From the NCBI RefSeq assembly GCF_000425945.1, contig NZ_AUEK01000008.1, forward strand, positions 1 to 64,000: a DNA stretch of 64,000 nucleotides, in the 5' to 3' direction. The stretch comes from Candidatus Solirubrobacter pratensis. Lineage in GTDB: Bacteria; Actinomycetota; Thermoleophilia; Solirubrobacterales; Solirubrobacteraceae. Position numbers and translations under genes: made by a program. The notes below the pieces were generated by a model that was given only the letters and a program-made list of their open reading frames with translations, was not told the DNA's origin and searched no databases. Within the stretch, counting starts at the first letter, position 1. Each line of letters starts with the position of its first letter. This document shows positions 1 through 8,275 of this stretch, one piece after another.

Positions 1-108
1 GCGCCCGCGAGCCCGTCTTCGCCCACGACGCCCGCAGCGCCCGCGAGCCCGTCTTCGCCCACGACCCCCGCAGCGCCCGCGAGCCCGTCTTCGCCGGCCA
101 CCGCCCCC
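1..108 (+). repeat. 36-bp tandem repeat within the Pro-rich gene
   Basis: Three head-to-tail 36-bp units start at 1, 37 and 73; the third diverges at its end. They encode the 12-residue unit APASPSSPTTPA. The array probably continues left of the window. The repeat is in frame, so length changes would keep the gene open. Confidence 0.85.
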
Positions 109-2283
109 GTTCCTTCGGCGTCGGCCGGCGACGCGCCCACCACCCCGGCGTCATCCGCGGCCCTCGCCCGCACGCCCGCCGAGCCGGCAGGCGACACGCC
201 GGCGAGCACGTCATCGCCGGCCGCCCGCGCTCCACGCTCCGGAGACGCACCCGCGACCGTCGCAGACCCCGAGGCCGCGCCGGGCGGCGACACGCCCGCG
301 GGCCCGTCGTCGCCGGTGACGGTCGCGCGAACCCCCGCCGCGCCCGCGGCGTCGCCTCCCGCTCCCGCCGCGGACCCCGGAGACGCGGTCACGACCCCGT
401 CCTCGCCCGCGCCGTCCAACGACGCGCCCACGACCCCGTCCTCGCCCGCGCCGTCCCGCGACGCGCTCACGACCCCGTCCTCGCCCGCGCCGTCCAACGA
501 CGCGCCCACGACCCCGTCCTCGCCCGCGCCGTCCAGCGACGCGCTCACGACCCCGTCCTCGCCCGCGCCGTCCAGCGACGCGCCCCGGACGCCGTCGTCG
601 CCCGCGCCGTCCGGCGACGCGCTCACGACCCCGTCCTCGCCCGCGCCGTCCAGCGACGCGGGCGCGTCTTCCGCCGGCCCCGTTCGTGTCTCGCGCCGGA
701 CGGCTGAGCCGAAGGCGGAGCGTCCCGTGGTCCGGTGGGTCGCGCGGACCGAGGCGCCGCCGGCGGTGGCCGTCGAGGAGCCCGAGATCGCCGAGCTCGC
801 ACCGCAGCCGGCCGCCGAGGAACCGGAGCGCCGGGGGCTGTTCCGCCGCGTGCTCGACAACATCCGCGGCCGCGACGACGAGCCGGCGCGGCTCGCCGAG
901 CCGGCGCCGCCGCACGCCGCGGCGAGCGCGCGGCCCGCCGTCGCACGCAGCGGGGCCTCGGCACCGTCGCCGTGCGCGAGCGTCGCGCGGTCGTCATCGC
1001 GGCCCAACGCGTCGGGAGGCGCCGCGCCCCGTGCCGCCGCAACGTCCGGCGGCGACGCCGCTGTCATCGCCGGCTCGGACAGCATCGCGCGCACGTCCGG
1101 CGCGACCCGCGGCAGCGCCCCGGTCGAGCCCGGACCTGACTCGCCCCTGCTTGTCGGCGACGAGTCGTCGCCGGCTCCCGGCGCCCCGCAGATCGCGCGC
1201 TCGCGTGCCGGCGACGCGTCCTCGCCCGCCGCCCCGGCGCGAATCGCGCGGGCGATCGAGGCGCCCACCGGTGACGCGCCGAACGCCGGTGACTCGCCGA
1301 CGCCGGCTGCCGCGCCGCGCGTTGCGAGCACTTACGACGCGCCCGGCGGTGCCACGTTCCCCGCCCCCGGCGATTCGCCCTCGCCCGCCGCGCCGCACGT
1401 CGCACGTAGGTCCGACGGTGCCGCGGCTCCCGCCCCCGGCGACTCGCCCTCGCCCGCCGCGCGGACCTTCGGTGCCGCGTTCGTCGCCCCCGCCGGCTCG
1501 CCCTCGCCCGTCGCGCCGCATGTCGCGCGCAGGTCGGCCGGCGCCGCGTCCGTCGCCCCCGCCGACTCGCCCTCGCCCGCCGCTCGCCCTTCCGACACGC
1601 CCGCCGCCCGGGGCGACTCCCCCACGGCCGCCGCGCCGCACGTCGCGCGCGTGTCCGACGCGCCCGTCGCGCGCGGCGAGTCGCCCTTGCCCGCCGCACC
1701 GCGCACGTTCGACGCGCCGGGCGCCGCCGGCCACTCGCCCGCGGCCGCGCCGCGACACTCGCGCGCGCTTGACGCGCCGGCCGGCGGCCCTGCCGCGCGT
1801 GCCGCCGCGACGCCCGCCCTCGCCCGCTCCGCGGCGGCGCCGGCCGAGCCCGAGCCGCGGCCGCATCTGGCGCTCGTCCCCTCCTCGCAACCGGAAGTGC
1901 CGCCGCCGGCCTCCGCCCCCCGCGGGCTCGCCCGCGCGAGCGCGGAGCGGCTCGCCGAGGCGACCGGCGGCGCGATCGAGCAAGGCGAGGGTGGGCTGCG
2001 CTCCGTCAGCTTCCCCGCGCCCGGCGTGCCCGGCGTGCCCGGCGCGCCGGTCCTGCCCGGCGGCGTCGCGCCGTTCTCGACCGAGCCCGTGACCGTCGCG
2101 CGGGAGCTGACCGACGCGCCCGCGCCGTCGACGCCCGCGATGCCGTCTGCGCCCGTCGACCACCCGCCCGCCGAGAAGGGCATGGACGTCGACGCCCTCT
2201 ACGAGGACTTCCTCGAGCGCTTCAAGCGCGACCTGCTCGTCGAGCGCGAGCAGTCCGGCCACCTCCTCACCGACAACCCCTAG
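1..2283 (+). CDS. Pro/Ala/Ser-rich repeat protein, CIS-locus (5' partial)
   Basis: The frame is open at the left edge, so the start lies outside; about 760 codons remain. Nearly the whole protein is low-complexity Ala, Pro, Ser, Thr, Asp and Gly: 12-residue repeats (APASPSSPTTPA type) at the edge, then seven 13-residue TTPSSPAPSxDA(P/L) units, then looser units with GDSPSPAAPHVARR. Only the last 30 or so residues look folded, a charged helix containing YEDFLERFKRDLLVERE. The stop is 8 nt before the tail-tube gene, so it is probably in the same operon. Proteins of this form (disordered body, short conserved tail) sit beside tube genes in actinobacterial injection-system loci. Its role is unknown; the tail may dock to the particle and the disordered body may act as a tether or spacer. 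I infer only the association, not the function. Confidence 0.8.
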   Translation, partial: APASPSSPTTPAAPASPSSPTTPAAPASPSSPATAPVPSASAGDAPTTPASSAALARTPAEPAGDTPASTSSPAARAPRSGDAPATVADPEAAPGGDTPAGPSSPVTVARTPAAPAASPPAPAADPGDAVTTPSSPAPSNDAPTTPSSPAPSRDALTTPSSPAPSNDAPTTPSSPAPSSDALTTPSSPAPSSDAPRTPSSPAPSGDALTTPSSPAPSSDAGASSAGPVRVSRRTAEPKAERPVVRWVARTEAPPAVAVEEPEIAELAPQPAAEEPERRGLFRRVLDNIRGRDDEPARLAEPAPPHAAASARPAVARSGASAPSPCASVARSSSRPNASGGAAPRAAATSGGDAAVIAGSDSIARTSGATRGSAPVEPGPDSPLLVGDESSPAPGAPQIARSRAGDASSPAAPARIARAIEAPTGDAPNAGDSPTPAAAPRVASTYDAPGGATFPAPGDSPSPAAPHVARRSDGAAAPAPGDSPSPAARTFGAAFVAPAGSPSPVAPHVARRSAGAASVAPADSPSPAARPSDTPAARGDSPTAAAPHVARVSDAPVARGESPLPAAPRTFDAPGAAGHSPAAAPRHSRALDAPAGGPAARAAATPALARSAAAPAEPEPRPHLALVPSSQPEVPPPASAPRGLARASAERLAEATGGAIEQGEGGLRSVSFPAPGVPGVPGAPVLPGGVAPFSTEPVTVARELTDAPAPSTPAMPSAPVDHPPAEKGMDVDALYEDFLERFKRDLLVEREQSGHLLTDNP
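391..663 (+). repeat. 39-bp tandem repeat, seven units, within the Pro-rich gene
   Basis: Seven consecutive 39-bp units (starting 391, 430, 469, 508, 547, 586, 625) encode TTPSSPAPS(N/R/S/G)DA(P/L). Units differ mainly at two codons, which alternate (AAC/CGC/AGC and CCC/CTC). The regular alternation suggests recent expansion by slippage or recombination. This is coding, not a CRISPR array: there are no spacers. Confidence 0.9.
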
Positions 2284-2291
2284 CGAGCGCC

Positions 2292-2729
2292 ATGGCAGCC
2301 ACCGATCGCATGCTCCTGTACCACCAGTCCCTGTTCGAGGTGAAGATCCCCAGCCTCGACATCCAGGTCGGCTACTTCACGCAGGTTCAGGGCCTCTCGG
2401 CCCAGGTCGACGTGCTGGAGTACCCGGAGGGCGGGCGCAACGACTACGTGCACAAGCTGCCGACGCGGATCAAGCACACGAACCTGACGCTCAAGCGCGG
2501 CCTCACGACCGAGGGGGCACTGCTGGCCTGGTTCCAGAAGACCGTCGTCCAGGTCGAGCCGGCCGACATGTCGCTGACGCTCTACGACACCGAAGGCAAG
2601 AAGGTCCAGGCCTGGTCGTTCGCAGGCGCCTACCCCGTCAAGTGGACCGGCCCGGACGCCAACGCCGGCGGCAACGACATGATGACCGAGTCCCTCGAGA
2701 TCGCCCACCAGGGCGCGACCGCGCAGTAG
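2292..2729 (+). CDS. Phage tail-tube protein, T4 gp19 / CIS inner tube
   Basis: A 145-residue protein of the usual length for the gp19-like tail-tube family, which stacks as hexameric rings to form the inner tube of contractile tails and injection systems. Recognisable family text includes FTQVQGLSAQVDVLEYPEGG near the N-terminus and the central KLPTRIKHTNLTLKRGLT strand pair. It ends 3 nt before the LysM gene, and the order tube, LysM protein, spike, gp25 is that of Afp5-Afp7-Afp8-Afp9. Since eCIS often carry more than one tube paralogue, another tube gene and the sheath may lie upstream of the window. The ATG at 2292 follows a short gap after the upstream stop. Confidence 0.93.
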   Translation: MAATDRMLLYHQSLFEVKIPSLDIQVGYFTQVQGLSAQVDVLEYPEGGRNDYVHKLPTRIKHTNLTLKRGLTTEGALLAWFQKTVVQVEPADMSLTLYDTEGKKVQAWSFAGAYPVKWTGPDANAGGNDMMTESLEIAHQGATAQ

Positions 2730-2732
2730 CCC

Positions 2733-3437
2733 ATGGCCGCGCTCGCCTCATCCAACGGCTCCGCACCGACCGGCTTCACGAAGGCCACGCTGCAGATCGA
2801 CGCCGGCCCGCTGATCGAGTGCTACTTCAACCCGACCGAGTACTCGATCTCGAAGTCCAACGAATGGACCTACGAGAAGGTCACCGGCACGAGCCTCCCG
2901 CCCGCGCAGTTCAGCGGCGGCAACCCGCGCCAGATGGAGCTCAGCCTGCTCCTCGACCAGACGCTGTTCACGGGCAAGATGACCGTGCAGGCCGCGACCG
3001 ACGCGCTCTTCAAGATGATGGAGGTGCCCGCCGGCCAGAGCGGCGGCGGGACGACGGCGGTGCCGCCGTTCATCACGTTCCAGTGGGGCACGGTCGTCGG
3101 CTTCAAGGCGGTCTGCACGTCGCTGACCGTCGCCTACAAGCTCTTCAAGCCCACGGGCGAGCCGATCCGCGCCGAGGTCAAGATGACCCTCAAGCAGGCC
3201 GAGACCGCCTCGACGAAGTCGTCCCACGGCGCGAACCAGGGCCAGAACCCGACCACGCGCGCGAACGCCGGCTTCGGCGTGCACACCGTCCGCGACGGCG
3301 ACACGCTCCCGAGCATCGCCTACCAGACCTACGGCGACGCCACACGCTGGCGCGTGATCGCCGAGGCCAACGGCGTCGACAACCCGCTGCACCTGCGCCG
3401 GGGCACCCCGCTGTCGCTTCCGAAGCTGGAGACCTGA
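2733..3437 (+). CDS. CIS tube-initiation protein with LysM domain (Afp7/gp53-like)
   Basis: A 234-residue protein. Residues 10-165 match the CIS tube-protein family (IECYFNPTEYSISKSNEW and LLLDQTLF are typical), which joins the spike to the inner tube. The C-terminal 50 residues form a LysM fold (HTVRDGDTLPSIAYQTYGD, ending LPKLE). In these systems LysM packs on the spike and baseplate rather than binding peptidoglycan. The stop TGA overlaps the ATG of the next gene (TGATG at 3435-3439), showing translational coupling with the spike. Identity is well supported by both domain text and position. Confidence 0.92.
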   Translation: MAALASSNGSAPTGFTKATLQIDAGPLIECYFNPTEYSISKSNEWTYEKVTGTSLPPAQFSGGNPRQMELSLLLDQTLFTGKMTVQAATDALFKMMEVPAGQSGGGTTAVPPFITFQWGTVVGFKAVCTSLTVAYKLFKPTGEPIRAEVKMTLKQAETASTKSSHGANQGQNPTTRANAGFGVHTVRDGDTLPSIAYQTYGDATRWRVIAEANGVDNPLHLRRGTPLSLPKLET

Positions 3438-5125
3438 TGCCCGCAGGCGCCGCACAGCACGTCGCCGGACTCGACGTCCTCGTCGCGGGAGCGGCGCTGG
3501 ACCCGAAGTGGCGCGACGCGACCACCGAGATCAAGGTCGTCGACTCGCTCACGCTGCCGGACATGGCGGTCGTGAAGCTGTCCGACCCCCGGGGCGAGAA
3601 CGTCGACAGCCAGCCGCTGCAGATCGGCAAGGACATCGAGATCAAGACCGCCGCCGCCGGCGACCAGTCGACGGCGTCGATCTTCAAGGGCCAGATCGCG
3701 GCCGTCGAGCCGGAGTTCACGCAGCAGGGCTGCACGATCGTCGCGCGCGCCTACGACAAGTCGCACAAGCTCAACCGCGAGCGCAAGACGCGCACGTTCC
3801 AGCAGATGTCCGCCTCCGACATGGTCGGCAAGATCGCGCGCGAGGCCGGGCTCTCCGCCCAGGTCCAGTCCACGAGCGTCGTCCACGAGTTCTTCCAGCA
3901 GAGCAACGAGACCGACTGGGACTTCGGCTGGCGGCTCGCGCTGATGCACGACTACGAGCTGGTGGTCGAGGACACCAAGCTCCACTTCCGCCCGGCGAAC
4001 GTGACCACGGGCGCTCCGGTGACGCTGAAGTGGCAGCAGGAGCTGATCTCCTTCCGCCCCCGCATGAGCGGGGTGCAGCAGCCCAAGACGGTCAACGTGC
4101 GCGCGTGGGACCCGAAGAACAAGCAGGCGGTCAACGGGACCGCGGCCGGCGCCACGACGTCGTCGCAGCCGGGCGTCCAGCGCTCGAAGGTCAGCAACGA
4201 CCTCGGCGGCGGGACGACCGCCGTCACCGACCGCGTCGCCGCCACCGGCAGCGAGGCGAACGAGCTCGCCAAGAGCACGCTCAACCGGCTCGCGGACGCC
4301 TTCTACGAGGCCGACGGCGTCGCCTTCGGCAACCCCAGGATCAAGGCCGGCGGCCAGGTCAAGGTCGACAACGTCGGCACGAGCTTCGGCGGGACGTTCA
4401 CCGTCACCTCGACGACGCACACCTACCGCGGCGGCACCGGGTACCGGACGGCGTTCCAGATCTCCGGCCGCTCCTCGCGCACGCTGCTCGAGCTGATGCG
4501 CCCGCCCAGGGAGCGCGACTGGTCCAGCACGCTCGTGGTCGGCCTGGTGACCAACAACAACGACCCGGAGCAGATGGGTCGCGTGCGCGTGAAGTACCCC
4601 TCGCTGTCGGACTCCGAGGAGAGCGCGTGGGCGCGCGTCGCCACCCCGAGCGCCGGCAACGCGCGCGGGCTCCTGATGCTCCCGCAGGTCAACGAGGAGG
4701 TGATCGTCGGCTTCGAGGCCGGCGACACCCGCCGGCCGATCGTCGTCGGGTCGGTCTTCAACGGCCGCGACAAGCCCGGCCCGGACCTGCTGCAGAACAG
4801 GGACGGCTCGTTCAGCGTCCTGTCCGACGAGAAGATCCACCAGCACTCGAAGAAGGACTTCGAGATCAAGAGCGACCAGAACATGACCGTCGAGGTCCAG
4901 AGCAACAAGACCGAGACCATCAAGGGCAACTACAAGAACGAGGCCACCGGCAACGGCAACCTCAAGGCCCAGCAGTACGTGATCGAGGCGGGCTCGAGCC
5001 TGACGGTCAAGGGCGTCTCGGTCACGGTGGAGGCGTCGGCGTCGCTCACCCTCAAAGGAGCGACCGTCGACATCCAGGGCTCCGGCCCCGTGAACATCAA
5101 GGGCGCGATCATCAACCTCGGATAG
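3437..5125 (+). CDS. VgrG/gp5-like central spike protein
   Basis: A 562-residue protein using the ATG that overlaps the LysM stop codon. Residues about 15-330 resemble the gp27-like/phage late control D part, including FFQQSNETDWDFGWRLALMHDY. Residues about 360-450 form the gp5 OB-fold region (LVVGLVTNNNDPEQMGRVRVKYP, then SAWARVATPSAGNARG and NEEVIVGFEAGDTRRP). The C-terminal 100 residues are a short beta-helix (SLTVKGVSVTVEASASLTLKG). It should trimerise to form the needle, capped by the PAAR-like protein at 22031-22387. No extra effector domain is fused to the C-terminus. Afp8 of eCIS is the closest role. Confidence 0.93.
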   Translation: MPAGAAQHVAGLDVLVAGAALDPKWRDATTEIKVVDSLTLPDMAVVKLSDPRGENVDSQPLQIGKDIEIKTAAAGDQSTASIFKGQIAAVEPEFTQQGCTIVARAYDKSHKLNRERKTRTFQQMSASDMVGKIAREAGLSAQVQSTSVVHEFFQQSNETDWDFGWRLALMHDYELVVEDTKLHFRPANVTTGAPVTLKWQQELISFRPRMSGVQQPKTVNVRAWDPKNKQAVNGTAAGATTSSQPGVQRSKVSNDLGGGTTAVTDRVAATGSEANELAKSTLNRLADAFYEADGVAFGNPRIKAGGQVKVDNVGTSFGGTFTVTSTTHTYRGGTGYRTAFQISGRSSRTLLELMRPPRERDWSSTLVVGLVTNNNDPEQMGRVRVKYPSLSDSEESAWARVATPSAGNARGLLMLPQVNEEVIVGFEAGDTRRPIVVGSVFNGRDKPGPDLLQNRDGSFSVLSDEKIHQHSKKDFEIKSDQNMTVEVQSNKTETIKGNYKNEATGNGNLKAQQYVIEAGSSLTVKGVSVTVEASASLTLKGATVDIQGSGPVNIKGAIINLG

Positions 5126-5134
5126 GGTCTTGAC

Positions 5135-5536
5135 GTGACGGAGATCATCGGCTCGGGACTCGCCTTCCCCCTCCAGGTCGATCGCCGCGGAGGCATCGCC
5201 CTCGCGCGCGACGAGCAGGACATCGACCAGGCGATCCAGCTCATCCTCGGCACCGCTCCCGGCGAGCGCCCGATGCGCCCGGAGTTCGGCTGCGGCGTGC
5301 ACGACTTCGTCTTCGACTCGATCGACGCGACGACCGTCGGGCGGATGGAGGATGCGATCCGCGAGGCGCTCGACCGCTGGGAGCCGCGCATCCAGGTCCA
5401 GACGATCGACTTCGACCTCGCGAACGCCGACAACGGCGTCCTGACGATCGACATCGGCTTCTCGGTGCGCGCGACCAACACCGAGCGCAACCTCGTCTAT
5501 CCCTTCTACGTCATCCCCGCGGAGGAGGTCGCATGA
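5135..5536 (+). CDS. Baseplate wedge protein, gp25-like (Afp9)
   Basis: A 133-residue protein with a GTG start at 5135, 9 nt after the spike gene. It matches gp25/GPW lysozyme-like baseplate proteins, which clamp sheath to baseplate; the family hallmark GERPMRPEFGCG is at residues 47-58, followed by VHDFVFD. The length is typical. The name gp25 lysozyme is historical; no catalytic function is claimed. It precedes the gp6-like gene, from which a 79-nt hairpin-rich gap separates it. Confidence 0.93.
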   Translation: MTEIIGSGLAFPLQVDRRGGIALARDEQDIDQAIQLILGTAPGERPMRPEFGCGVHDFVFDSIDATTVGRMEDAIREALDRWEPRIQVQTIDFDLANADNGVLTIDIGFSVRATNTERNLVYPFYVIPAEEVA

Positions 5537-5562
5537 CTCGCGCTTCGCGCTCGCATGCTTCG

Positions 5563-5592
5563 GCGGGAACTCGCCCGAGCGCTCGCTCCCGC
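5563..5592. other. Hairpin in the gp25-gp6 gap
   Basis: In the 79-nt gap between the gp25-like and gp6-like genes, arms GCGGGA (5563-5568) and TCCCGC (5587-5592) flank an inner self-complementary stretch containing GAGCGCTC. It could be a weak attenuator or processing site that lowers expression of the downstream baseplate genes, or a dispersed GC-rich repeat. There is no U-tract, so a classical terminator is unlikely. Confidence 0.35.
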
Positions 5593-5615
5593 GCCGCGTC
5601 GAAAGGCAGGCCTGA

Positions 5616-7610
5616 GTGAGGCTCCCCGAGATCGAACTGGACGACCGGCGCTTCCAGGACCTCGTCTCGGAGGCGCGCATGCGCATCTCGCGTGCGTGCC
5701 CGGAGTGGACCGAGCACAACGTCTCCGATCCCGGCATCACGCTGATCGAGCTGTTCGCGTGGATGACCGAGATGACGATCTACCGGCTCAACCGCGTGCC
5801 GGACAAGCTGCACGTCGCGCTGCTGGACCTGCTCGGCATCCGCCTCGACGGGCCGAGCGCGGCGACCACGAGCCTGCGCTTCCGGCTCGCCGAGACGCCC
5901 GACGAGCCGATCCTGATCCCCGGCGGCCTGACCGAGGTCGGCACGCCGCGGACGGCGGGCGAGGAGTCGGTGATCTTCCAGGTCGACGACGACTTCACGA
6001 TCCAGCCGACGCGTCCCGCCGCCTACGTGCTCCAGCGCGGCGGTCAGGTCAAGGACGTCGGCATCGCCGAGGGCGAGGCGCGCCCGCAGGGCTCCGACCA
6101 GCTCGCGTTCGGCTCGCCCCCGCAGATCGGCGACGCGCTCTACCTCGGCTTCGAGGACTCGCTGGACCGGCTGCTGCTGCAGATCGAGGTCGACGCCTCG
6201 CAGGCGCGCGGCGCGGGCGTGAACCCCGAGGATCCGCCGCTGCGCTGGGAGGTCTCCCAGGCCGACGGCGAGTGGGCCGAGGCGCACGTGCTCGAGGACC
6301 TCACGGGCGGCTTCAACTACGGCTCCGGAACGGTCGAGCTCGAGCTGCCGCCGCGCTCGGTCGTGCAGCCGCTCGGCGGCCACCGGCTGCACTGGCTGCG
6401 CTGCCGCATCGCCGAGACGACGGCCGCGGGCCGCACCGGCGCGACCTACTCGCACCCGCCGGAGATCTACTCGATCACGGCGGCTCCGATGGGCGCGCGC
6501 CTGCCGGCGACGCACGCCTCGCGCGTGGAGCGCGAGATCATCGGCATCTCGGACGGCACGCCCGGCCAGGTCCACCCGCTGCGCAACCGGCCGGTGCTCA
6601 AGCCCGGCACCGGCGAAACGCTCGAGGTCCAGGACCCCGAGTCCGGCGACTGGGCGCGCTGGGAGCCGCGCAGCGACTTCGTCGGCTCTACCGAGTTCGA
6701 CCGCCACTTCGTGCTCGACCTCGTCTCCGGTGAAGTCGAGCTCGGTCCCGCGATCCGCGAGACCGACGGCGGCTGGACGCAGTACGGCGCGGTCCCGCCC
6801 AAGGGCGCGGTGATGCGCTTCACGCGCTACCGCCACGGCGGTGGGCGCGACGGCAACGTCACGGCGGGAACGCTGACGGTGCTCAAGAGCACGATTCCCG
6901 GCATCGACACGGTGACCAACCCGGAGGCCGCGACGGGAGGCGTCGACGCCGAGATCATCCAGCACGCGCGCCAGCGCGCGGCGATGGAGATCCGCTCGCG
7001 CTACCGCGCCGTCACCGCCGAGGACTTCGAGTTCATGGCCGGGGAGGCCAGCCCGCGCGTCGCACGCGCGGTCTGCATCCCGCCCGCCGCCGGCGGCGCC
7101 GTGCCGCTGCACCTGGTCCCGCGAATCTATCCCGCCGACCGCAAGCTCTCCTACGAGGAGCTGATGCCCGACGAGGAGCTGCTGACCGAGGTCGGCTCCT
7201 ACCTCGACGAGCGCCGGCTGATCGGGACCCAGGTCGAGCTCAAGCCGTGCCGCTACCGCGGGCTGAGCGTCGTCGTCAACCTCCAGGCGCGCCCGCTGGC
7301 CGACACGGCGCGCGTCGAGGAGGACGTCGCGCACGCGCTCTACACGTACCTGAACCCGCTCGTCGGCGGCAACCCGACCGGCCCCGGCGCCGGCTGGGCG
7401 TTCGGGCGCGCGCTCAACCAGGGCGAGCTCTACGGCGTCGTGCACGCCGTCGACGGCGTCGAGTTCGTCCGCATCCTGCGCATCTACGAGACCAACCTCG
7501 AGACCGGCGAGCAGTCCGCCAAGCCGGGCGGGACGCACATCGTCCTCGAGCCGGACGAGCTGCTCGCGTCCGGCCAGCACATCGTCAAGGCCACGCATCG
7601 CGAGGACTAG
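5616..7610 (+). CDS. Baseplate protein gp6/J-like (Afp11), putative baseplate assembly protein
   Basis: A 664-residue protein with a GTG start. The N-terminal 60 residues (RISRACPEWTEHNVSDPG, LIELFAWMTEMTIYRLNRVP) are diagnostic of the large baseplate assembly proteins of CIS and phages. The region around residues 395-500 carries the gp6/J core (GGRDGNVTAGTLTVLKS, then VTAEDFEFMAGEASPRVARA). It forms the ring of wedges around the spike. The stop codon overlaps the next start by one base. Length fits Afp11 homologues. Its partner, the gp7/tail-I-like protein, is the next gene. Confidence 0.92.
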   Translation: MRLPEIELDDRRFQDLVSEARMRISRACPEWTEHNVSDPGITLIELFAWMTEMTIYRLNRVPDKLHVALLDLLGIRLDGPSAATTSLRFRLAETPDEPILIPGGLTEVGTPRTAGEESVIFQVDDDFTIQPTRPAAYVLQRGGQVKDVGIAEGEARPQGSDQLAFGSPPQIGDALYLGFEDSLDRLLLQIEVDASQARGAGVNPEDPPLRWEVSQADGEWAEAHVLEDLTGGFNYGSGTVELELPPRSVVQPLGGHRLHWLRCRIAETTAAGRTGATYSHPPEIYSITAAPMGARLPATHASRVEREIIGISDGTPGQVHPLRNRPVLKPGTGETLEVQDPESGDWARWEPRSDFVGSTEFDRHFVLDLVSGEVELGPAIRETDGGWTQYGAVPPKGAVMRFTRYRHGGGRDGNVTAGTLTVLKSTIPGIDTVTNPEAATGGVDAEIIQHARQRAAMEIRSRYRAVTAEDFEFMAGEASPRVARAVCIPPAAGGAVPLHLVPRIYPADRKLSYEELMPDEELLTEVGSYLDERRLIGTQVELKPCRYRGLSVVVNLQARPLADTARVEEDVAHALYTYLNPLVGGNPTGPGAGWAFGRALNQGELYGVVHAVDGVEFVRILRIYETNLETGEQSAKPGGTHIVLEPDELLASGQHIVKATHRED

Positions 7611-8275
7611 TGGCGGAGACGAACGGAGCCCACGGCGAGCACGACGACGGCTCCGAGAACGGCCACTACAAGACGTTCTCGGGCGCCGGCTTCGGCACGC
7701 TGATGGTCCGGATGGCGTCCGGGCCCAAGGAGACGCCGCCGGTCGCGTCGACGCGCGCGTACCTGCGCAACGGGCTGCCCTCGCTCTACCAGGACGGCGA
7801 CTTCGGCATGCGCTTCGTCGGCGCGCTGGAGGAGCTGCTGGACCCGATCGTCGCCGTGCTCGACGCCCTGCCCGCCCACTTCGACCCCAACCACGCGCCG
7901 CGCGACGTGCTCGAGCTGCTGGCCGCATGGCTGGGCGTGGACCTCGACGAGGCGCAGGAGCTGCGCCACCGGCGCGAGATGGTCCGCCGCGCGGCCGAGC
8001 TCGGCCGCCGGCGCGGGACGGTGAAGGGGCTCGAGCTGGCGCTCGCCCTGCACTTCCCCGGCATGCCGCTGCGCGTCGAGGACAACGGCGGCGTCCACTG
8101 GTCCGGCAAGCCGGCGCCGGCCGAGCCCGCCGCGCAGAGCTTCGTCGTCTACTGCGACAAGCCGGTCGACGAGCCGGTGCAGGCCGCGATCGCCCGTTGC
8201 ATCGAGCAGTACAAGCCCGTGCACACGACGTACCGCCTGCGCGTGAAGTCGGCGAAGAAGAAGGTCGAGTCATGA
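7610..8275 (+). CDS. Phage tail protein I-like baseplate wedge protein
   Basis: A 221-residue protein starting at the GTG whose G is also the last base of the upstream TAG. After about 50 variable residues comes the tail-protein-I core: RAYLRNGLPSLYQDG, FVGALEELLDPIVAVLDALP, then ELLAAWLGVDLDE and RRGTVKGLELALALHF. It ends in a Lys-rich tail (KSAKKKVES). This family forms the outer wedge with the gp6-like protein. Its stop overlaps the next ATG (ATGA). Phage gpI or Afp12 N-terminal domain are the nearest counterparts; the short length excludes the giant Afp12 form. Confidence 0.87.
   Translation: MAETNGAHGEHDDGSENGHYKTFSGAGFGTLMVRMASGPKETPPVASTRAYLRNGLPSLYQDGDFGMRFVGALEELLDPIVAVLDALPAHFDPNHAPRDVLELLAAWLGVDLDEAQELRHRREMVRRAAELGRRRGTVKGLELALALHFPGMPLRVEDNGGVHWSGKPAPAEPAAQSFVVYCDKPVDEPVQAAIARCIEQYKPVHTTYRLRVKSAKKKVES

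Noticed and set aside
391..663. CRISPR-like regular repeats
   Set aside because: Units are directly adjacent, in frame with a long ORF and without spacers; they are coding tandem repeats.
316..2283. Start of the Pro-rich gene at GTG 316
   Set aside because: The same frame is open back to base 1 with the same repeat composition, so the gene is truncated by the window edge.
1..8275. Prophage
   Set aside because: Tail-tube and baseplate genes are present, but no capsid, portal, terminase, integrase or lysis genes are seen, and the neighbours (kinase, FHA, PASTA) are not phage genes. A CIS fits better.
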